A stretch of DNA of 64,000 bases from Emticicia aquatica (GCF_923079645.1 NZ_CAKLPY010000002.1:1612001-1676000); one strand, 5' to 3'; counted from the stretch's first letter, positions 35,882-45,623 are shown. Numbers and translations are program-made. Notes: generated by a model from the sequence alone, not told the origin.

Positions 35882-38254
35882 TCAAGGTTTCAAAACCATT
35901 ACTTTCTCCGAAACTGCTACAATTTTAGACTTTGTAAAATATACTGGAAAATACCCACCATTTCCCCACAAATGAAACAAATCTCCATAATGTTCCGAAC
36001 GAGGGTCGCCTGATTGCCCTGGATTATTAATGCCCAAAGTTCTATCCCAGTTTTCGGTATCAACAATTATTTTGAAAGAAGCCCCATGTGTTTGGTTTAA
36101 ATTATTACTTGAATTATTGACAGTTTCTCCATAACCACCACGAGGAATTGGCCCAAGATTGACTTTTGCCTTCAAATCAGGGTCAGTTACCCAATCAGAC
36201 AAGGCATGCGTCAGTTTGATATGTTTATTGTTGGCTTGGCCGTATTGCCATTGGTTTTCATCCTTTCCTAATCTTATGGTGATATTATCAACTGCTTGTT
36301 TGAAACATGCAATCAATATCGAATCTCGACTAACCAATGGATTTGCTCCCAAAAATGGTGGTGGTGTAACGAGCCAATCAGTTAAGCGTTTGGTCGGAAT
36401 CGTCTTCATGTATTTTCGAGCTTTTTCTGGAACAGCCAGTTGATGAACAGCTTTTTGCAAAAGACTTTCCCATTCTACATAAACCGTAGTGTTGGTTGAT
36501 TCGGGACTTAATTCAAAAGTATCCCACTTTTCGAGTTTTGATTTAATAAACTGATACTTTTCATCAATAGGCAATCTTTTTAGCATCGGAACTAACACAC
36601 GAGCCGTGAGCGAAACATAATCACTTTGCAGTAAGGCAAATTCTTCTAAAGTGTGTTTTTTGCCCGAAGCTAAAACTTCTTCGATACGGTTGGCCCTTAC
36701 AGGGTGAGCCCATCGCCAACCAATAGCGTTTCGATTTGGAAAATTGGCGGGTGTAAGATTATTATTAGCCGTAACTACAAAACCTTCGCTTGGGTCGAAT
36801 TTATTAGGTAATGATTCGATTGGTAAATAACCACCCCATTCATAGCGTCCATCGCCAGTAACAGGTACTAAACCTGACCAATTTTTACGAATTGGCGAAA
36901 TTCCAACTGCTTGCCAGCCGATATGTCCTTTTTTATCAGCCCAAATCATGTTCTCTCCTGGAATACGACTAAATGTACAGGCTTTACGAAATTCTTCCCA
37001 GCTTTTGGCTTGATTCATGCGTAAACTTGCTAAATAAGGGGCACAACCTACTTCTTGCCAACCCGCCCGAACAGCGTATAAATGATTATTTTTTATGTCT
37101 TGAAACACAACTGGCCCGTGTCGGGTATATTTTAATTGAACTATTTTTGGAGCTTGTCCTTTTACCTTAATTGTGTCCGAAATGACTTTTATGTTTTCCC
37201 AAATACCTTTATATTTATACTGATTTGGGTTTTTAGGATTGGTTTCGTAAACGTACAAATCTTCGTTATCGGTTTCAAAAATAGTTAATCCCCAAGCACC
37301 ATATTCGTTATGACCAATCGAAACGCCTGGTAAAGTTGGCTCACCGCCACCAATTACATTCCAGTTTGGTGCATTTAAATGTACCCAATAACGCAACGAA
37401 GGTGTAGATTGAGCTCGGTGTGGGTCATTGGCTAGCATTGGGTAGCCACTTTCGGTGAGTTTTCCCGAAACTATCCAGTTATTTGAGCCAACATTGTCTT
37501 TTTCGTCTTTGTACCAATCCTGAAAATCATCAAGCAAGCCAACTTTATTATCGGGTTTAGGAAATTTTAATGGAGCTCTAAAAGCTTCATAATATTCTAA
37601 AATATGTTCAAAAAGTACATCGTTATCAAGAATTTTATCAAGCTCGAGATTGGGTTCATTGTCTGAATTTTTTGGATGAAACCATGATAGTTCTCGCATT
37701 TTATCTGCCCCTAAAATCTTGACCAAACGAGCATTGTTGATTTCGTCTTCGATATTGCTCAAAAGCCCTTGATGCCGACTGATTACCACTTCAGGAGTCC
37801 AAAAGTCAGGGAGCGTATTGAGTAACTTAAATTCAAAAGGCAGTTCTTCGGGTTTTAATCGTGCTTCGGCAATATAGGCGTTTATTCCTGCTACAAAAGC
37901 CTCAATAACTTGCTTGCTTCTTGGATGATAATGCTGCAATTCGGCGGTTAAATTTCCTCTAAACTTGAATAATCTTGTGCCAATATCACGCTTTAATTCA
38001 CGTTCGCCGAGTAGTTCGGCTACTGTTCCTGTGGCTTGTCTTCGCCATATTTCGAGCTGAAAAAGTCGGTCAGAGGCAGCTACATATCCTTGTGTTACGA
38101 ACAAATCATGCTCATTTTGTGCATAAATATGCGAAACACCCCATTTGTCTTTATAAACCTCGACGGGCTGTTGCAGAATTTTTATATGAATTGATTGAGC
38201 AAATACAGAGATACTTACTATTGAAATAAGTAGGGTTTTGATGAAGTTTTTCAT
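35882..38254 (-). CDS. Penicillin acylase family N-terminal nucleophile hydrolase
   Basis: A 790-residue exported enzyme. The start at 38254 gives the signal 'MKNFIKTLLISIVSISVFAQ'; a frame 13 codons longer is open. The precursor is expected to cut itself before the Ser of 'VGSNNWIVSG', which becomes the nucleophile of the beta chain, with an alpha chain of about 200 residues before it. 'YAQNEHDLFVTQGYVAASDR' (split as YAQNEHDLF and QGYVAASDR) is typical of the alpha chain. Family members hydrolyse amides such as beta-lactams or acyl-homoserine lactones; the substrate here is not known. Confidence 0.88.
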   Translation of the reverse strand: MKNFIKTLLISIVSISVFAQSIHIKILQQPVEVYKDKWGVSHIYAQNEHDLFVTQGYVAASDRLFQLEIWRRQATGTVAELLGERELKRDIGTRLFKFRGNLTAELQHYHPRSKQVIEAFVAGINAYIAEARLKPEELPFEFKLLNTLPDFWTPEVVISRHQGLLSNIEDEINNARLVKILGADKMRELSWFHPKNSDNEPNLELDKILDNDVLFEHILEYYEAFRAPLKFPKPDNKVGLLDDFQDWYKDEKDNVGSNNWIVSGKLTESGYPMLANDPHRAQSTPSLRYWVHLNAPNWNVIGGGEPTLPGVSIGHNEYGAWGLTIFETDNEDLYVYETNPKNPNQYKYKGIWENIKVISDTIKVKGQAPKIVQLKYTRHGPVVFQDIKNNHLYAVRAGWQEVGCAPYLASLRMNQAKSWEEFRKACTFSRIPGENMIWADKKGHIGWQAVGISPIRKNWSGLVPVTGDGRYEWGGYLPIESLPNKFDPSEGFVVTANNNLTPANFPNRNAIGWRWAHPVRANRIEEVLASGKKHTLEEFALLQSDYVSLTARVLVPMLKRLPIDEKYQFIKSKLEKWDTFELSPESTNTTVYVEWESLLQKAVHQLAVPEKARKYMKTIPTKRLTDWLVTPPPFLGANPLVSRDSILIACFKQAVDNITIRLGKDENQWQYGQANNKHIKLTHALSDWVTDPDLKAKVNLGPIPRGGYGETVNNSSNNLNQTHGASFKIIVDTENWDRTLGINNPGQSGDPRSEHYGDLFHLWGNGGYFPVYFTKSKIVAVSEKVMVLKP

Positions 38255-38277
38255 GTTAAGGCTTAGTTTGGATAAGC

Positions 38278-38307
38278 CAAATATATCCATCAAATTACTG
38301 AATTCAA
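38278..38307 (-). promoter_or_regulatory. Putative promoter of the penicillin acylase gene
   Basis: On minus, TTG (38305-38307), 19 bases, then TATATTTG (38278-38285). This box lies inside the longer frame upstream of 38254, which supports the shorter start. Confidence 0.6.
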
Positions 38308-38383
38308 AATATAATTATAGTGTAACCAAATTCTGTGAATTATCACTTTTATTAGCAATAATTTGAAGAGTTTTGCTAAAAAA

Positions 38384-39304
38384 TTAGTTTAAGTGTAACC
38401 CTAAAACCAATCCCCACATCAATACAAAACTAATGAGCAGCGAAATATTGATGAGCGTGCCTGCAATGCGAGAATCGTAATTGAGTTCGTCGGAAAAAGG
38501 TAAAATTGTTAGACCTGAAGGTAAAATTACGCAAATCACCAAAACGCTATATAAAAGTGCATCGTGGGGCAATGTATAATACAAAACAATCACCAAAAGC
38601 AAACCAACAGAATAACGAATAACCAAGACTTTTGATATTGCCATCATTTGTTTTTTGTCTAATTCAAAGCTTAGATAAATTCCTATCAAAAGCAAAACCA
38701 AAGGTTTGTTTGCTTTAGCTAATATGTCAAGGAAATCAAAAAATAATGGCGGCATTTCGACCGAAGAAAAATTAATAGACAGACCAATAACCATTCCTAA
38801 GACAGGTGGTAAACTAAAGATTTTTTTTACAAGTGTTTTAAACTCAGGCAAGCCTTTATGATTAGAAGAAAAATAGCTACCAATAGGATAAACTACACCA
38901 AAAACAATAATTGTATTGCCAATATCAAACATCACTGCATAAACCAAAGACTCTTTTCCGAATAAACCCTCGATAATCGGAAAACCAAAAAGCCCTACGT
39001 TCAATCCGCCTGCACCCATTGTCAAAACCCCACGTAAATCATTAGGATATTTTGCAAACCAAAACCACGCAATAGCTATCATTATGGAGCAAAAAACAAT
39101 ACAGAATAATGGAATTAAAAGTAAAGAAGCGTCTAATTCTACTCTGGCCGTAGAGATTATCATCAGAGCGGGAAAAGTAGTGTGCATCAAAAATCTTGAA
39201 ATTGTTTTTCCTTCTTTTTCTGTAATATAATTGTATTTTTTTAACAAAAACCCTAAAAGAATAATGGCAAGGGTAAGTATAAAAACATTATTAGTTTGAG
39301 TCAT
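38384..39304 (-). CDS. AEC family (auxin efflux carrier-like) transporter
   Basis: A 306-residue protein with about ten hydrophobic segments in two halves. 'GGLNVGLFGFPI' in the middle and a Pro in the late helix 'VICVILPSGLTIL' fit the AEC/BASS-like fold. Bacterial members export or import small organic acids. Its ATG overlaps the stop of the alcohol dehydrogenase gene by four bases, so the carrier probably moves the substrate or product of that enzyme. Confidence 0.82.
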   Translation of the reverse strand: MTQTNNVFILTLAIILLGFLLKKYNYITEKEGKTISRFLMHTTFPALMIISTARVELDASLLLIPLFCIVFCSIMIAIAWFWFAKYPNDLRGVLTMGAGGLNVGLFGFPIIEGLFGKESLVYAVMFDIGNTIIVFGVVYPIGSYFSSNHKGLPEFKTLVKKIFSLPPVLGMVIGLSINFSSVEMPPLFFDFLDILAKANKPLVLLLIGIYLSFELDKKQMMAISKVLVIRYSVGLLLVIVLYYTLPHDALLYSVLVICVILPSGLTILPFSDELNYDSRIAGTLINISLLISFVLMWGLVLGLHLN

Positions 39305-40329
39305 TTATTTAAAATATTTACTACGATTTTACTTTCATTTCCTGTTGCGGCTGCTTCTAAAGCACTTTGAAGATTTTCTAAAGAAGCGTAACTTGATATA
39401 ATAAAACTCGGACAAATAGTTTTTGAGCGAATGAGTTGTATCGTTCGAGCAAAGTCAAAAGGGTGGTCATAAATGATTGAAGGTACAACATGAATACCTT
39501 CACGAGCTATTTTCAGCGGTGTGAAAGTTGCCAAATTTCCAGAAAGTCCAACCAAAACAATTTCCGAACCACGTGGAGCCGCAGCTGTTGCCAACGAAGC
39601 CGTAAATGCCGAGCCAGCACACTCAAATACAGCCGAAACATTATTTTCTAGCCAAATTTTTGATAATTCTGCTGTTTGAGCATCCAAATCTCCCGCTGGT
39701 GAAACTGCAATTGCTCCCATATCAGTGGCCATTGTTACTTTTGCAGCGTTGAGTTCACTTACAAAAACCTGATAGCCCAACGAAAGAGCTAAATGTGTAA
39801 CCAACAAACCTATTGCCCCCAAACCAATCACTGCGATGGCATCACCAGATTTGGTTTTTGTCATAAAAAGAGCGTGTATCGCTACGGCTGACGGCTCAAG
39901 TACAACTGCATCTTCGTCGGAGATTTCATCAGGAATTTTCCACGCAAATTCAGTAGGAAGTGTGACATATTCTGCAAAACAACCTGCTTCAGTTAGGCCA
40001 ATTACTCGCTTATTGGTGCAGATATTTCCTCGCCCACTCATGCAATACTGACATTTTCGGCATGGGATATTTGGTTCAATGGCTACTCTTTCTCCAATGT
40101 TTCGATTGATTACGCCTTCTCCGATTTTATCAACAAAACCCAACCCTTCGTGTCCAATAATAGTTGGATTTGCTAACAAACGATGTCCTAAAAATAAATG
40201 GACATCCGACCCGCAAATACCAACTTTCGATAAACGCACCCGCACTTCCCCAGCTTTTGGCTCAGGAATTTCGGTTTCTTTTATCAGTATTTCGTTAGGT
40301 TTGTTTAAAAATGCTCCTCGCATACTCAT
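39301..40329 (-). CDS. Zinc-dependent alcohol/polyol dehydrogenase (MDR family)
   Basis: A 342-residue NAD-dependent dehydrogenase. Catalytic zinc ligands are in 'GICGSDVH' and 'IIGHEG', and the structural zinc Cys are in 'CRKCQYCMSGRGNIC'. 'AVIGLGAIGLLV' binds NAD. It is nearest to sorbitol/L-idonate/galactitol dehydrogenases. It is translationally coupled to the AEC carrier, and the MFS gene is divergent from it. Confidence 0.85.
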   Translation of the reverse strand: MSMRGAFLNKPNEILIKETEIPEPKAGEVRVRLSKVGICGSDVHLFLGHRLLANPTIIGHEGLGFVDKIGEGVINRNIGERVAIEPNIPCRKCQYCMSGRGNICTNKRVIGLTEAGCFAEYVTLPTEFAWKIPDEISDEDAVVLEPSAVAIHALFMTKTKSGDAIAVIGLGAIGLLVTHLALSLGYQVFVSELNAAKVTMATDMGAIAVSPAGDLDAQTAELSKIWLENNVSAVFECAGSAFTASLATAAAPRGSEIVLVGLSGNLATFTPLKIAREGIHVVPSIIYDHPFDFARTIQLIRSKTICPSFIISSYASLENLQSALEAAATGNESKIVVNILNK

Positions 40330-40514
40330 GCTATCATTTATGAAGGTATTTCTGTTTTCGTAATATATTGTTAATCAATGCTTTATTGACAAAAGATATT
40401 CAAGAAAACAAAAAATAACAAAAGAATAAGCCGCAAAGAAAATATATTTTACTGAGAAAATAGCTTATTTATTTGAAATGAAGCATTTTTGTGATTTGAT
40501 TCTAATTCAACCCT

Positions 40515-41831
40515 ATGATCTATTCTAACCTACAAAATCGTTTCAAAAATCTCATCGACAATAGTCCAATGAGTACCTTCCAAATCATTATTGTGGCTAT
40601 TTGCTTTGTTCTAAACATGAATGATGGTATTGATGTGTTAGTCGTTTCGTTTTCTGGCTCAGATATTACTAAAGAATGGGGGCTTTCAAAAACCGAATTG
40701 GGGTATGTTTTTAGTGCAGGTTTGGCAGGAATGATGGCGGGAGCTTTTTTTGTAGCTCCTTTGGGCGATAAAATTGGTCGTCGGAAGGTTTTTCTAATTT
40801 CATTGATTTTGATTACAAGTGGAATGTTATTGGTTTTCATTTGTAATTCTTACAGCCAATTATTAATGCTGCGTTTTTTGACTGGCTTGGGTATTGGTGG
40901 AATTTTGCCAACAATGGCTGCAACAGCATCAGAGTTTTCAAACAACAAAAACCGAGATTTTAATGTCGGCTTGGTGCAAGCGGGTTGGCCTGTAGGGGCA
41001 ATTTTTACGGGTTTTTTCTGTGCTTATGCCATTCCTGAGTTTGGTTGGCGATTTGCCTTTTTGTTCGCGGGCTGTATTTCATTGCTGATGCTTATTGGGG
41101 TCTTTGTTTATATGACTGATTCATTAGCGTTTTTGGCGAAACAGCAACCCGAAAACGCCTATAAAAAAATGAATGAACTGCTTGAAAAGATGGGGCATCA
41201 AGGCATCGAAACGTTGCCGCAAAAACCTACAGAACAAGCTGCCGCACCAATTAAAGAATTATTCAAACCAGCTTACCGAAACTCTACTTTTAAGGTTTGG
41301 CTGGCTATTTTCTTTGGTTTTCTTACGCTCTACACGCTCATGAGTTGGGTGCCAAACATTGCTAAAGATGCGGGTTTACCTTTTGAAATGGCCACTTACG
41401 TAGGTATTGCACTCAATGCAGGAGCAGCCATCGGAACGGCCTCGATGGGTTGGGTAGCAGGTAGATTTGGCTTGAAAAAAACGGTGTTGAGTTTCATGCT
41501 TTTGGCATTTGGAGTGATGTTGATTTATGGCAATTTTACGCTCAATACAGCCATGATTTTTGTAATGATATTCTTCATTGGTATTTTCGTACAAGGCGGT
41601 TTTAATGGAATGTATCCAACTATTTCGAGGGTTTATCCAACCGAGATTCGCACAACTGGTGTTGGGTTTTCGATAGGAGTAGGGCGTATGGGAGCAATTA
41701 TTGGACCGACACTTTTTGGCATTTTATCTGATGCTGGACTAAGTATTCAAATGCTTTTTAGCCTTTTCTCGCTGCCTCTTTTGGTAACAGGACTGGCTGT
41801 TTATAGTTTGAAATCAGAGAATTTGAGTTGA
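40515..41831 (+). CDS. MFS transporter, aromatic acid/sugar acid:H+ symporter-like
   Basis: A 438-residue protein with twelve hydrophobic segments. 'GDKIGRRKVFLIS' is the MFS loop 2-3 motif. 'NMNDGIDVLVVSF' in helix 1, with an acidic residue in place, resembles the AAHS (benzoate/4-hydroxybenzoate) group. Substrate cannot be fixed. It is divergent from the dehydrogenase/carrier pair and 107 bases before the DUF1080 gene. Confidence 0.85.
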   Translation: MIYSNLQNRFKNLIDNSPMSTFQIIIVAICFVLNMNDGIDVLVVSFSGSDITKEWGLSKTELGYVFSAGLAGMMAGAFFVAPLGDKIGRRKVFLISLILITSGMLLVFICNSYSQLLMLRFLTGLGIGGILPTMAATASEFSNNKNRDFNVGLVQAGWPVGAIFTGFFCAYAIPEFGWRFAFLFAGCISLLMLIGVFVYMTDSLAFLAKQQPENAYKKMNELLEKMGHQGIETLPQKPTEQAAAPIKELFKPAYRNSTFKVWLAIFFGFLTLYTLMSWVPNIAKDAGLPFEMATYVGIALNAGAAIGTASMGWVAGRFGLKKTVLSFMLLAFGVMLIYGNFTLNTAMIFVMIFFIGIFVQGGFNGMYPTISRVYPTEIRTTGVGFSIGVGRMGAIIGPTLFGILSDAGLSIQMLFSLFSLPLLVTGLAVYSLKSENLS

Positions 41832-41859
41832 TAATAATTTCAAGAATAATTATTATCAG
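41830..41859 (+). other. Palindrome at the end of the MFS gene
   Basis: Eleven-base perfect arms (41830-41840, 41849-41859) start in the TGA stop. No T-run follows, so it may be a weak terminator or an RNA-stability element. Confidence 0.4.
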
Positions 41860-41938
41860 ATAGCACAGCGTTAGATAAAATGAATGTGTAAATTAGTGTC
41901 TTTAAAAGAATATTCAACCCATACGAATCAATTTAATC

Positions 41939-42568
41939 ATGAAAAAATTATCATTGTTATTGTGCTTTTTGGTGTCAATCAACTTCGCTTTTTCTCAGAA
42001 AAAGGAAAAAGGCTGGGTTTCACTTTTTGATGGAAAAACCTTTGACGGTTGGCATATAAACGAAGACCATCCAGCCACATTTTCTATTGAAGACGGAACA
42101 ATTAAAGTAGCTGGCGAACGAACCCATTTGTTTTATGAAGGAGCTGTTGGCAACCATGATTTTAAGAATTTTGAACTTAAAATAAAAGCAAAAACATTAC
42201 CTGGCTCAAACTCAGGAATATTTATTCATACGGCTTATCAGGCAAAAGGCTGGCTCGAAAAAGGCTACGAAGTGCAAGTAAACCAAACGCACACCGACTG
42301 GCGTAAAACAGGAAGTTTGTATGGCATAAATGATGTAAAAGAAAATTTTGCGAAAGACAACGAGTGGTACGAATACCATATCATTGTGCAAGACAAGCAC
42401 ATCATCATAAAAATTGATGATAAAGTAGCGGTTGATTATACCGAGCCCGACACGCTCCCTGAAAACCGTGGACTAAAAAGATTGAGTTCGGGTACGGTTG
42501 CCCTACAAGGCCACGACCCCAAAAGCATCGCCTATTTTAAAGATATTAAGATTAAGATTTTGAAGTAA
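41939..42568 (+). CDS. Secreted DUF1080 (3-keto-disaccharide hydrolase-like) protein
   Basis: A 209-residue protein with signal peptide 'MKKLSLLLCFLVSINFAFSQ' and one DUF1080 beta-sandwich. 'GWVSLFDGKTFDGWH' opens the domain, 'GSNSGIFIH' lies in the middle, and 'LQGHDP' near the end is family-typical. Some members hydrolyse 3-keto-glycosides; others may only bind glycans. It is likely periplasmic or outer-membrane facing. Confidence 0.85.
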   Translation: MKKLSLLLCFLVSINFAFSQKKEKGWVSLFDGKTFDGWHINEDHPATFSIEDGTIKVAGERTHLFYEGAVGNHDFKNFELKIKAKTLPGSNSGIFIHTAYQAKGWLEKGYEVQVNQTHTDWRKTGSLYGINDVKENFAKDNEWYEYHIIVQDKHIIIKIDDKVAVDYTEPDTLPENRGLKRLSSGTVALQGHDPKSIAYFKDIKIKILK

Positions 42569-42620
42569 CGAGGAACGCGTTTATCGAAATTATACATTTT
42601 TATTCTCCGCAAAAGCCAAA

Positions 42621-42659
42621 AACAACAAAAAGCACCCTTTTGAGGTGCTTTTTGTTGTT
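42621..42659. terminator. Bidirectional terminator between the DUF1080 gene and tRNA-Cys
   Basis: Sixteen-base perfect arms (42621-42636, 42644-42659) with T-rich ends both ways. Confidence 0.88.
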
Positions 42660-42664
42660 TTGAG

Positions 42665-42735
42665 AGGTCCCGAGCGGATTCGAACCGCTGTAGAAGCTTT
42701 TGCAGAGCTCTGCCTAGCCACTCGGCCACAGGACC
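42665..42735 (-). tRNA. tRNA-Cys (anticodon GCA)
   Basis: On minus, acceptor arms GGTCCTG/CGGGACC pair with one wobble. The anticodon loop reads CTGCAAA, the T-arm GGTTCGAATCC, and the discriminator is U, as expected of tRNA-Cys. CCA is not encoded. Confidence 0.95.
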
Positions 42736-42817
42736 ATTTTTTATGTACGAATCACAAATACTACTTTGTTAAGGCTTAGATTTATGATTTGTTTATCCTT
42801 GCCTTGAATTCGGAATG

Positions 42818-42848
42818 CAAAAGTACAAGACTCGTGCCAAAGTGCCAA
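42818..42848 (-). promoter_or_regulatory. Putative promoter of tRNA-Cys
   Basis: On minus, TTG (42846-42848), 20 bases, then TACTTTTG (42818-42825), a full match, about 75 bases before the mature tRNA. Confidence 0.6.
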
Positions 42849-42914
42849 AGCTTTTCCGAAAAAAATAAAAAAAAATTACATACGCCTTATTTAATCATAC
42901 TTTTTAAAAAAGTT

Positions 42915-42948
42915 TTGAACGCTATGCAACCCTATTCTTATTTTTTTG
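42915..42948 (+). promoter_or_regulatory. Possible promoter of the ECF sigma locus
   Basis: TTG (42915-42917), 21 bases, then TA followed by seven T and G (42939-42948). This is a stretched version of TAnnTTTG. It lies 26 bases before the sigma ATG. Confidence 0.4.
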
Positions 42949-42974
42949 CATCTTGCTATTGAACACAAGATTTT

Positions 42975-43550
42975 ATGGCTAAACTTTTATCACTTTTTAC
43001 GAACGAATACGACCTCGCAAGAGCCGTACAGCGTCAAGACCCCAAAGCACAAACGCGACTTTACGAAAAGTTTTCGTCGAAAATGCTGGCGGTTTGCACA
43101 CGCTACGTAGGTGATAAAATGGAAGCCGAGGATGTAATGATTGATGGTTTTATGCGAGTATTCGATAAAATCGACCAATTTACATTTCAAGGAAGTTTTG
43201 AAGGTTGGATACGCAAAATCATGGTAAACGAAGCTTTAATGTATGTTAGAAGCAAAAAAATGATTATCGTAGATTTAGAATATGCTGTCGAAGAACCAAA
43301 TGAATCTTCTTTCAGCACTGACCTCGAAGCCGCCGATTTGATGCAAATAATTGAAGAATTACCAGTGGGTTATCGAACCGTTTTTAACCTTTATGCCATT
43401 GAAGGCTATAATCACCAAGAAATTGGCGAAATGCTTGGGATTTCAGAAGGAACATCGAAGTCGCAACTCAGTAGAGCAAGGGCAATGTTGCAAGCTAAAG
43501 TAATGAAATCGCAAGACGCACGCACTTTGGAAAGAAAAACCCTTGGATAA
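42975..43550 (+). CDS. ECF-type RNA polymerase sigma factor
   Basis: A 191-residue sigma-70 family protein with regions 2 and 4 only. Region 2 includes 'EKFSSKMLAVCTRYVGDKMEAEDVMIDGF' (seen as LAVCTRYVGDKMEAEDVM), and region 4 'YNHQEIGEMLGISEGTSKSQLSRAR' holds the helix-turn-helix for the -35 element. It is the first of three same-strand genes; the next encodes a one-helix protein, the usual anti-sigma arrangement. It lacks the 'SusC/D' neighbours of starch-type ECF loci. Confidence 0.9.
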   Translation: MAKLLSLFTNEYDLARAVQRQDPKAQTRLYEKFSSKMLAVCTRYVGDKMEAEDVMIDGFMRVFDKIDQFTFQGSFEGWIRKIMVNEALMYVRSKKMIIVDLEYAVEEPNESSFSTDLEAADLMQIIEELPVGYRTVFNLYAIEGYNHQEIGEMLGISEGTSKSQLSRARAMLQAKVMKSQDARTLERKTLG

Positions 43551-43571
43551 TTTATTAATGAAGAGGGATAA

Positions 43572-44492
43572 ATGAACACCATAATAAAAATGAAAAAACA
43601 TCCGATTGACGACCTTTTTGCCAAAAAATTGGTAGAACATCGACAAGAACCTTCTCAAAAAGCATTTGAGAAATTTCAGGCACGTTTGTCAGAAAAACAG
43701 CAAAAACCGAAAGGTGGCTTTTTCTTAATCAATCGTAATTGGGCTTATTATGCTGCTGCCGCAGGTGTTGTAATTGCTCTATCAGTAGGGTTTTTGTCGC
43801 AAACAAATACGCCAAATAATAGCTCATTAGCTAGCAATCACGTTCTGAAATTAAGAAGAGAAGCGGGTGTTGATAGTAGAAAAAACATTGATAATCAAGC
43901 ACTTGCTTCTAACGAAAATAAAAATCAAACGCTAGAAAAATCAATAAAGCAAAATTTCAAAATAAATAAAAACGCTTCAGGGGTTTCGCCTGTTTATATT
44001 CCTGAAAATAATATCGCTAAAGTTGAAATTCAAGCAAATAAAGTTGATAATAAAATCATGGATGATTCGCCAGAAGTATTGACCAATGTGGCTGTGAATC
44101 AAATTTTTACAAATCCAATAATTGAAAATACGAACATAACCGAAGAGAAAAATCAAGGACTTTTTAAAACCGATATAGGAGAATCCGTAGTTCTAGTTCT
44201 TGAACCCAAAAAACGTGAACCTGAAATAATTGTTGCAATTGACTCAGATTCTGAAATAACGCTCGCTGAGGCCAAACGCTTGGGCAGCGAGAAGGAAGAA
44301 AATGCCAAATCGTTTGTTGCTAAACTTTATGGAGAATACAAGCATTTTAAATATGGTGAAAAAGTAGATTTGAAAAAATTGGGTGTAAAAGATGTGTTGG
44401 CAAGAGTTGATAACAGCGTTTTGAAAGAAGATATAACCGATGTACGTGATTTTGTCCAAAGAAAAGTCGGACGCCTTCAAAAAAGAGATTAA
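43572..44492 (+). CDS. Single-pass membrane protein, probable anti-sigma factor
   Basis: A 306-residue protein with a cytoplasmic N-terminus of about 55 residues, one membrane helix at residues 57-75 ('WAYYAAAAGVVIALSVGFL'), and a long Asn/Lys-rich outer part. It starts 21 bases after the sigma gene, behind a purine-rich AGAGGGA that may serve as ribosome site. No zinc anti-sigma motif is seen. The role is inferred from order and topology. Confidence 0.6.
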   Translation: MNTIIKMKKHPIDDLFAKKLVEHRQEPSQKAFEKFQARLSEKQQKPKGGFFLINRNWAYYAAAAGVVIALSVGFLSQTNTPNNSSLASNHVLKLRREAGVDSRKNIDNQALASNENKNQTLEKSIKQNFKINKNASGVSPVYIPENNIAKVEIQANKVDNKIMDDSPEVLTNVAVNQIFTNPIIENTNITEEKNQGLFKTDIGESVVLVLEPKKREPEIIVAIDSDSEITLAEAKRLGSEKEENAKSFVAKLYGEYKHFKYGEKVDLKKLGVKDVLARVDNSVLKEDITDVRDFVQRKVGRLQKRD

Positions 44493-44551
44493 TCAATATC
44501 TGGCAACAGGCCAGACCAAACAATATTTAGACGAAAAAATACATTAAAACA

Positions 44552-45586
44552 ATGAAAAAACTATACCTAGCTTTATTCCTGATGATTAGTGTTTTATCAG
44601 TAAAAGCAAATATCAAATCAGATACGACTATTGTTGAGTTTACAGACAAAGGAGTCAAAAAAAGAGTTACAGTATATACGTCCAGTAAACGAGATTTTGA
44701 TTTACCCAAAACGCTTGACCTTGATAATGTCTTGAAAAGCATTGGCGTTGACTCTGTTGAAAGAAAAAAAGCTGTTGTTTTAGCAGGAAATGAGGGTGAG
44801 AAACAAGACACAATTCTAGTCATTGCTCGTGATGGGCGTAGTATTAAAATCGTACTAAAAGCTCCCAAAGAAATATCGGTCAAACAAGATACCCTTCGTA
44901 ATGATGGCGACCATTGGAGTCATGAAGAAAGAGTGTACAAAGAAGAACCCGAGTCAGAAAATGAAGTAAAAAAGAAAAAAACTGGTTCAGGACGTTTCTT
45001 TTCTCGTAGCGACTTTGGCCTTTATATCGGTCTCAACAATTGGGCAAAAGGAGCAACAACAGGCTCTTCACTTGACACTTGGGGCTCAAGGTATGTTGCC
45101 CTTTCATTTCGCCGAAATGCCACGCTTATCAATGGAAAACAAGTTGATTTAGCTTTTAGCTATGGGCCAGAAGTGGCGTGGAATAACTTTATGCTGGAAG
45201 AAAACAATACCGTTCAAATGTCAGGAAAACAAGTTGTATTCAAAGATTTTGGACAAAATTTATCGAAAAGTAAACTGGTTGTACCCATGTTAAATTTTCC
45301 GATGATGTTAAATTTTGGTTTTGAAGAAGCAAAATTCAGAATCGGATTAGGCGGTTATGTTGGCTATCGAATAGGAGGATATAGCAAGTTGAAATACGAT
45401 GATGGCAAAAAAGAAAAGTTAAAAGGAAGTTATAGTTTGAATGATTTTAGATACGGTTTAACTGCCGAATTAGGAAAACGAAAAGGAGTAACATTCTTTT
45501 TTAGATATGACTTGAGTGAAATGTTTAAATCGGAGCAAATTAATGCAAAAGGTTTACAAGCATGGAGTGTTGGTCTAAGATTATAA
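44552..45586 (+). CDS. Exported protein with C-terminal beta-barrel, ECF locus
   Basis: A 344-residue protein with signal peptide 'MKKLYLALFLMISVLSVKA'. Residues about 20-145 are polar and Lys/Glu-rich; from 'RSDFGLYIGLNNWAKG' on, alternating strands ending in 'AWSVGLRL' suggest an outer-membrane barrel. It is probably the envelope output or sensor of the sigma/anti-sigma pair upstream. Not recognised in detail. Confidence 0.65.
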   Translation: MKKLYLALFLMISVLSVKANIKSDTTIVEFTDKGVKKRVTVYTSSKRDFDLPKTLDLDNVLKSIGVDSVERKKAVVLAGNEGEKQDTILVIARDGRSIKIVLKAPKEISVKQDTLRNDGDHWSHEERVYKEEPESENEVKKKKTGSGRFFSRSDFGLYIGLNNWAKGATTGSSLDTWGSRYVALSFRRNATLINGKQVDLAFSYGPEVAWNNFMLEENNTVQMSGKQVVFKDFGQNLSKSKLVVPMLNFPMMLNFGFEEAKFRIGLGGYVGYRIGGYSKLKYDDGKKEKLKGSYSLNDFRYGLTAELGKRKGVTFFFRYDLSEMFKSEQINAKGLQAWSVGLRL

Positions 45587-45623
45587 CTTGAGAATTTTGT
45601 TTTACACAAGTAATTAAGATAGA

